Below, piece by piece: positions 57,453 to 64,000 of a stretch of DNA of 64,000 nucleotides (positions are counted from its first letter, which is position 1; each line of letters begins with the position of its first letter). The DNA comes from Carettochelys insculpta (Eukaryota > Chordata > Testudines > Carettochelyidae): contig NC_134160.1 of NCBI RefSeq assembly GCF_033958435.1, positions 16,293,001-16,357,000 of the forward strand, in the 5' to 3' direction. Below the pieces are notes generated by a model, which saw nothing but the letters and a program-made list of their open reading frames with translations, did not search any database and was not told where the DNA came from. The position numbers were made by a program, and so were the translations under genes.

Positions 57453-58067
57453 TGTGGTGGGGCGGAGTGGCCACGCACTGACCCAGAAGGAGAAGCTCCT
57501 CCCAGTCACCTAACCGGAAGTCAGGAGGTGGGACCAGGACTATAAAACCACAGCCTGAGGCCTTATTCAGGGCCTAGCCTCCAGAGGAATCAGAGGTCAG
57601 TTCTGTACTCCCAGCTGGGGGTATTGCACCAGCTGAGAGTGGCAGGCTGGATTGGACCCCCTGGGACCCTGCCTGATCCTGGAACCTTGGGAAGTCCTGG
57701 AGGACCCACTGACACTGAGCAGCTGCAACTTCATCCTTGACCTGCACCCAGAGTAAAGCTGAAGCAGTGGGATTTGCAAGCCATGGAGGCCTGGACTGGA
57801 CCACTGGTATCATTGTCAGTTGGGGAACCTCTTGAACCCTGAAAAGCCCAACTGTGTGCCCTGGTATGCCCAGAGTGGGGGAATGGAAGTGGCCCAGAAG
57901 AATAGTGAGGACCATTAAAGGTCTGTGGGTCAGTGTGTTGTGGCCTGGAGCCCTTCCAGGAGTCCTGAACCTGTTACAGCAGGGAAGTAAGTTGTGCATA
58001 AGTACCGGCTCCATGCTGTCTTCTATTTTCCTCCTACTTGTAACTTTCTGCTTCCACATATTTTAAT
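57453..58067 (+). other. Possible LTR or promoter-like segment
   Basis: Begins TGTGGTGGGGCGGAGTGGCC, has CTATAAAACC at 57540-57549 and a G/C-rich leader after it, as in some reptile LTRs. No CA end, polyadenylation signal pairing or duplication identified. Confidence 0.3.
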
Positions 58068-58835
58068 ACTTGGTTATATCTGACTCTGTATCTAGGCTCC
58101 CTAACATAACCCAGTTCTGCTCTAGAATATCCAAGTGCCTTGGGCTAAGGAGAGGGTTCAGCTGAGGAAAACCAGAGAAGCCGGGTGCACTGTTTCCATG
58201 GAGGCAGTGGATCATTCTACATTGCAGCAGCAATGGAAGATAAAAGGATGAAGAACTCAAGTGTGACCATCAAGGGTGTGTCAAACCCCATTACAATGAC
58301 CTGCCATCATTCTGTCCATGACAAGTTTCTCTAGGTTATTCCCCTCTCTTGTGCCTGTTCTGACCAGGCTGTTGGTGGACAGATCTAGTAGCCAGAGCGC
58401 ACAGGCACAAGACAAGAGGGGAGAGTCAGTTGGGTCAGGACACCGAGAAGTCAGAAGCCAGAGACAAACTGGGGGTCAGGAACCATAAGTCAGACACTAA
58501 GTGCTAAGTCAGGTTGGGATGCCAGGAGCAGGCCTGGGGAGCACGATGCACATGGCACAAAGTCCAGAGCAAGGTGGAGCCAGTTGATCAGACAGCTTCC
58601 AGTGCCTCTGTTGGCTTAAATGGGGCCAGCTGGCCTATCAACTGCTCTGGGACTCTGCCAATTGACCTCAGAGGCAGAGTTCATACAAGGGCTGGGCTTT
58701 GTTGTCTCCATCCAGGAGACAAACAATAGCCTTTGCCGGTACCACATGACAAGGGCCTCAGGTGCTGGCTTGTCAGCAGCTAGACCCTACAAATAATAGG
58801 TAATAGGGGCTGTGAGCCAGGAACTCCTCAGCGCT
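58068..58835. other. Unassigned
   Basis: Nothing recognised. Confidence 0.3.
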
Positions 58836-58837
58836 AA

Positions 58838-58960
58838 CCATGGCTGTGCTACTGACTCACTCTGTGGCCTTGGGTGAATCATTTTACCACTTTGTAAGGC
58901 AGCCATTTCTTCACCTAGCCATGCACGTGGGTGGCAGGTGTAAGAGGCCAGGGGAGACAA
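58838..58960 (+). repeat. MIR-like SINE core
   Basis: GCTACTGACTCACTCTGTGG CCTTGGGTGAATCATTTTACC is the MIR core; the 3' half is degraded. Confidence 0.55.
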
Positions 58961-60246
58961 TGCCTCCCCTGGGTCTTAACGCTCAATCACTCCTGTTTTC
59001 CTATCCCTATTCTGTCTGGTCCAGCAGCCTGGTGACAATTCCCCAGAGTGGATTTAGTAACTTAAAAGTGAAAAGCCTTCCAGCTTGTGAGCCTATAACA
59101 TTGACTATAAGTAACACTGAACCTATGAAAGAACCATTAAGTGGTAGCAAAGCCATTTAACAGGCATGTGCCAATCTGAAGTTATATACAGTCTGTTTCT
59201 GAATGTGCTGACAAAAATAGTGGTAGACGTTGACCCTGTTGGTCTGAAAAGCAAGCGTTTAAGGCTAAAGCTGAATACTCAGTGTGCAGCTAAAAATCTA
59301 TGCAAGGATTTTTTTAGAGATGTGATTTTTATAATCCTTCACAACAAGCTAATGAAATATTGAAAGCAAATTTTAAACTATTTTTGTCAGGCAGAAGGGG
59401 CAGAGAAGAGGGCAGTCAGCCATCAGCACCACCCAGAGCACACTCCCATGATGTTTCAAAGGGGCCCCCTTGAATTGCCGGCCCCTCTGCTAATACCCAC
59501 CTTTTGTTTCCCAGTGGTGGGCCTCTTTCAGATGTAAGAGGTTTTAAAATAAATTAATCAAAAGCCCTCCCTATCTCAAATGCACATTGTAATGACCATA
59601 GTAAAAAAAAAAAAAAAAAACTTCCTGTTCTTTCCTGCCTTCCTTTACCCAATGGTTGTAGAGAGCCCTTTTAGGGACAACATCCCTTTCCTTCCAGCCA
59701 GCGGGACAAATTAATTTTCCTTTCTTTATTTCTGATTATTTAATGAACTAGTTTTAAGAGAACCTTCCACCAAAATCTGTACCTTACTAAGATGTAAAAT
59801 CCTTTATGTCTAAAATCTTTGGAAACACATTTTAACAAACATAGTGAAACTTCATAAGTGTCCATTGTTATGGAGATAACACAAAGTAAATTAGTGTTCC
59901 CATTTTCTAAAAGCAATGAACCAAAGTTCATTATGAACATCCTAAACTGTGACTGATTAAAATAAGATCTTTGCTGCAGTGTTAAACGTGGTAATCTGGA
60001 ATGATTAATTTATGAAGGCTCAAAAGTACATTTAAAATATAAAATCATCTTAGAAATACTGATTAAGGAAATGTAAAACAGAAGAACCATATGTAGCCCA
60101 TACTATTTAATGTTTTCAGCAGGACAGCTGACTTGCCACTACTACAAAGTATTTATAAATACATCCCTGAAAAAGTCAGGGTATTGTTAAAAAAAAAAAA
60201 TCTTGTGAATGACTATTATTCACAGATTTAGTGCTTTAATTAAATC
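58961..60246. other. Unassigned, AT-rich; poly(A) at 59603-59620
   Basis: Holds an 18-A run at 59603-59620 with no SINE or processed gene visible before it. No gene recognised. Confidence 0.35.
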
Positions 60247-60247
60247 A

Positions 60248-60400
60248 CATAATCATAGAATCCTCAGGCTGGAACGGACCTCAGGAGGTCAGAGTCCAGC
60301 CCGCAAAAATCAATAGCTGTACTGACCGATAGGGGATTTGAACTGTTGTCCCAGCGAGGTATTGGCTCTCTAATGCAGAGCAAAGCTAACCACTGGCAGA
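60248..60400 (-). repeat. tRNA-derived SINE with CR1-like tail
   Basis: Minus strand: GGTTAGCTTTGCTCTGCATT (A-box region), GGGACAACAGTTCAAATCCCC (B box), then CTGACCTCCTGAGGTCCGTTCC and TCTATGATTATG at the 3' end. A relative of the element at 48331-48520. Confidence 0.65.
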
Positions 60401-62075
60401 AAGACTAGGTTACTTCTGCATGTCAAGTCTTCACAATCTGGAATGCAGTGGGACAATATGCTCCATTTTCTCAAGAAATTTTAGGCTAGTTTTTCAAATG
60501 TCATTTGGTTCCACGGATTTGGCTGGAAGGGGTGAGTGGAGGGAGTGAGGGAAGTGAAGAGGAAGACAGTGGAGAGGAGGGTGGAGCCTGAGCAGAGCAG
60601 GGTGCTGTATGATTTGTCCATAGGCTGTGAGCTTGATTACCCAGGCAGCTGCTATACCCATTGCCTATGGCCACATTACACAGCACCACTGGTGGCTGTA
60701 ATAGGCTACATCTGCTTGGAAAAAATGTATGTTTTTTACATTATGATAGCTGATTGGATGTAAAGTCCTAGTGGAGACAAGGCACACAGACAGTTTATAT
60801 CTCCATGAAGTTAGCTGAGGTAATCCAAGTGGCTGACCTGGATTTGCAGCATTGAGGTAAAAGCAAAAATAGAGCCTTGTGTACACTAGACTTTCACGCT
60901 GAGTCAGTGATACAAGAATAAAAGCACAGGGAAGACAGAGCCCTGTAATCAGGAGCATGACCAGTCGCTGTTCAGCAGGCACCTTTGCACTGATGCCTGG
61001 AGAGGAGGGGCAGGGAGAAAGGACCTCATGCATCCTCTGCCCCTTTGCATGCCCAGAGCTGGGTCCCTCTCAAAACCACAGAGATCTTGGTCTGGTTCTG
61101 CCACTCAACATGCAGCATGGGTGGGCTGCAGGGGCCCTGATGCAGGGCAGATGGATGGTTTTGGGTTGATTCCATGTGGAAGAGCAGCTTTCCCAGTGAG
61201 TCTGAGAACAGAGCAAGCTGTGGGCCACTGAAGGCAGGTGGGTGAAAAGATGCAATCGGAGCCCAGTGAAAACAGATTCTAAAGGCTGCAATGGAGCTGA
61301 TTCCCAACAAGGGCTCAGAGTTGCCGTGACAACTGGGAAACCATTACAACAGCTGGTTGCTGGGCCTTGGCTGCCTGTGTCTCTGAGGCCTCCCTCTGGC
61401 TTTTCTTTCCCAGCCTTGGTGTAGAAGGGCGAAGGCAGGAAAGTTAACAAGAGTCCAAGGTCTGGAACAGTGGGTCCATGTTAACGCTACTGGCGCGTGG
61501 GTCTACATTTGAAATGCTGCGGCAGCACCTTTGTAGCACTTCAGTATAGCCCCTACCCATGTACATGGGAGGGATTCTCCTGCCCAGACAGGTATCCACT
61601 TCCCTGGGAAGCAACAGAAAGCAGTCCTGTAGCACTGCTTGCTTCCGGTTGTGAAGATACAACCGAACACAGCTATCTCTGAGACTGAGAGACACTAGCT
61701 AGTTTACTTGGGCCCCACTGCTATCTACATGGGAACTTTTAACCAGGTCACTCAAGGGTTAAGCATGGAACAGGCCTAAGGGCTTGTCCTTTTCCTTGCA
61801 AGACCTTTGTTTTGCAGAGGCAGTTCTGCAGCAACTCTGGGGAGCTCAGCCACTCCATTCAAGGTTCTTAAGGGGATCATTAATGACGCCCACCTAGGCC
61901 TGGTTAGTTTTACTACATCTGTCCAGGTGTGGAAAAACCCAGGCCTCAGAGTAGCATAGATAAGGTGACCTAAGCCCCGGGTAGGTTGAAGAAAGCATCT
62001 TTCTGTCTCACTAGGCTCTGCCACTCAGGGAGGTGGATTGCCTATACCAATGGGAATAGCCTTCCTGTTGGCACA
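60401..62075. other. Unassigned
   Basis: No supported gene. 62025-62075 resembles 52325-52360 (GGAGGTGGATT...CTAT-CCAATGGGA), an old DNA-transposon fragment. Confidence 0.3.
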
Positions 62076-62080
62076 GGTAG

Positions 62081-62523
62081 CCTATGTCTACACTAGCGCT
62101 CCTCTTTTAAAAGAGGCATGCGAATGAGGGAAATCAAAAATGCAAATGAGCAAGGAGATATAAATGAGGGAAATTGAAAATGCATTTATATATCTGGCAC
62201 CTCATTTGCATATTCCTCTTTCAAAAGAGCTTTTGAAAGAGCTTTTGAAAGAAGAAAAGCAGTGTAGACATGGCTCTTTTGAAAATAAGCCCAGTTTTCA
62301 AGAGAGCTCTTTATTTAAAAAAAAAATATCAGGGTCCTTCACAAAATGGGTTTATTTTCAAAAGAGCCATGTCCACACTGCTTTTCTTTTTTCTAAAGAA
62401 GCTCCTTTGAAAGGAGAATAGGTAAATGAGGTGCCAGATATATAAATCTGCACCTCATTTGCATTTTTGATTTCCCTCATTTGCATGCCTCTTTTGAAAG
62501 AGGAGTGCTAGTGTTGACGTAGC
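62081..62523. mobile_element. Foldback MITE G
   Basis: Ends CCTATGTCTACACTAGCGCT and, inverted, GCTACGTCAACACTAGCACT. Flanks GGTAG (62076-62080) and TGTAG (62524-62528) match at 4 of 5. The arms pair over most of the element (CTCTTTTAAAAGAGG-, GAGGGAAATC-, GGCACCTCATTTGCATATTC-type blocks). Confidence 0.7.
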
Positions 62524-62562
62524 TGTAGAGTCTACATGTAGGGGGTAGCTGTAGCACTTTAA

Positions 62563-64000
62563 GGGTACATCTACACTATGAAATTAAGTCAAATTTATTG
62601 AGCATCTGAATTCATAGTCAAAGATGCATGTCCCCAGGAAGCACATTCGATCGATGCAATATGTCCCCCTGACTCTCTCAGTGATGCACAATGGACAGCC
62701 CAGCCCATAGTTCCTGATGCCCATTTGAATGCTGGGTTAGGCTCCCAATACCTGATGGGACAAAACGTTGCAGGTGGTTCTGGACACATGTCATCTGCTT
62801 CCCTTAATGCACTTTCTCCCTCCTTGAAAGCAGCGGCAAACAATCATTTGATGCCCTTTTCCCCTGGTTATTGGTGCAGACACCATAGCACAGCAAGCAC
62901 AGATCCCGCTCAGCTGCACGCTGCTGTGGCAAGCATTGCAAACACCTTGCATGTTACCCTGCAGTTTGTCCAGAGCCTAGCCAGGAGTCAGCTGCATGAG
63001 GAACAATGTGAGGAGGCCATGCACACAGAGAGGTGGGAACCAACAGAATGCAGCTTTTGGCATATGCTGGCAGTGGTCAAGCATGTTGATTCAGTGGGAT
63101 GCCTATTCTGGCTCCAGGAAACAAGCACAGACTGCTGAGAGTGCAGCGCTATGCAGCTCTGGAATGATGACCAGTGGTGCAAAAATTTCACATGCATAAA
63201 GACCATTTTCACGGTACTTTGCGAACTGCTTTCCCCCCAGCCTGAAACCCAAAATGAGATCTGCTCTGAGTGGCAGTAGCCCTGTGGAAGCTTGCAGTGA
63301 CTGACTGCTACAGTCAGTAGGGAATCAGTCTGGCAAGAGTAAATCTGCAGTGGGGGCTGCTGGGATTGAAATAGCCAGGGCAGTCAATACCCTTCTGCTA
63401 GGAAGGGCAGTGACTCTTAGAAATGTGCAGGACATAGTACTTGGCTTTTCAACGATGTGGGTCCCTCACTGGGCGGGCGTGATAGATGGAATACATTTCC
63501 CAATTTTGTCACCAGGCCACCTTGTCAAAGAGTACACAAACCACAAGGGTTACTTCTAAATGGTGTAGGGTGGATTTCAAGGGCCATTTCACCAGCATCA
63601 ATATAGGATGGTTGGGAAAAGGGCATGACGGGTACATCTTTAGAAACTCCCATCTCTTCAGAAAGCTGCAAAACGTAAATTTCTTCCCAGACTGAAAAGT
63701 TAACAATGGAGATGTTGAAATGCCAGTCCTTATCCTTGGACACCTTGCCCCCCTCGTGCTTCCCTAGCACATGAAGCTGTACACAAGCAGCTTGGACAGC
63801 TGTAAGGAGCAGTTCAACAGGAGGATGGAGAAACCATAGCAACAATATGTAACAGAAAACCAATATGGTTTCTCTAACCATACTGAGAGGCCTAGAGCTT
63901 GTCTGCAGCCAGACTACAGAGCAGCAGCCAGTAACTGTGAAGCTACAAGACACGTACTCACATTCCAGTACAATAGTATCACATCAGACTGTTAAGACCA
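62563..64000 (+). mobile_element. PIF/Harbinger DNA transposon, decayed, right end outside window
   Basis: Left terminus GGGTACATCTACACTATG preceded by TTTAA, which contains the TAA preferred by Harbinger elements. The transposase remnant lies at 63350-63700. The 3' terminus was not seen. Confidence 0.6.
63350..63700 (+). pseudogene. Harbinger (HARBI1-type) transposase remnant
   Basis: DDE-type nuclease of PIF/Harbinger transposons. The frame at 63350-63559 ends ...WAGVIDGIHFPILSPG, then YTNHKGYF and a stop. VIDGIH carries the first catalytic Asp. After a frameshift near 63560 the homology continues as VDFKGHFTSINIGWLGKGHDGYIFRN, with the second Asp in the HD pair, and SHLFRKL...FFPD (to 63695). 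The third acidic residue would lie further right and was not located. Two broken frames and missing N-terminal helices make it inactive. The vertebrate host gene HARBI1 belongs to the same family, but the breaks and the transposon end argue for a transposon copy. Confidence 0.7.

Overview
This window looks like repeat-dense, non-coding vertebrate DNA from a sauropsid, most likely a turtle. The evidence is the mixture of repeats: a tRNA-derived SINE with a CR1-like tail of the kind known from cryptodiran turtles, a CR1 3' end, Penelope-like elements (PLEs), MIR/L3-type ancient SINEs, a Ty3/gypsy relic, and many small foldback DNA transposons. I found no convincing host protein-coding exon, rRNA or tRNA gene, and no prokaryotic feature. 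A crocodilian source cannot be excluded from sequence alone.

The dominant features are two copies of one long non-LTR retrotransposon, L1 superfamily and probably Tx1 clade. Copy 1 lies on the minus strand at 1-5617 and is cut by the window edge. Copy 2 lies on the plus strand at 34517-43395 and looks full length. Each has a 1.8-1.9 kb 5' UTR that starts sharply at TGTAACCC, and a roughly 960-codon proline-rich ORF1 with a CCHC zinc knuckle. ORF2 starts 28 nt inside the end of ORF1 and encodes an AP endonuclease, a reverse transcriptase and a C-terminal zinc finger. In copy 2, ORF2 (1,309 codons) is broken by a single TGA. Its 3' UTR carries two adjacent perfect 9-bp hairpins.

Region by region: 6.06-7.11 kb is a GT-rich minisatellite. 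A decayed gypsy gag-PR-RT relic lies on the minus strand at 10.17-12.55 kb. A PLE block at 19.4-22.0 kb carries an RT domain split by a solo LTR (TG...CA ends, 4-bp duplication) and then two tandem GIY-YIG endonuclease domains. It is followed by a palindromic foldback element and another PLE tail. A second foldback element (30.4 kb), a CR1 end (30.8-31.6 kb), a short PLE copy with a 12-bp duplication (32.4 kb) and two oppositely oriented foldback elements (32.7-34.3 kb) lead up to LINE copy 2. A 2.5 kb G-rich 39-bp satellite occupies 44.8-47.3 kb. The remainder to 64 kb holds SINE fragments, a minus-strand LTR, three more foldback elements and, at the right edge, a decayed PIF/Harbinger transposase.

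The most unusual pattern is a set of foldback elements that share an RTCTACAC-like terminus. Five of them have exact 5-bp target duplications and two more have 4-of-5 matches. The nearby Harbinger-like element has a similar terminus next to a TAA-containing flank. Long stretches between these features hold nothing I can name, and they are listed as such.
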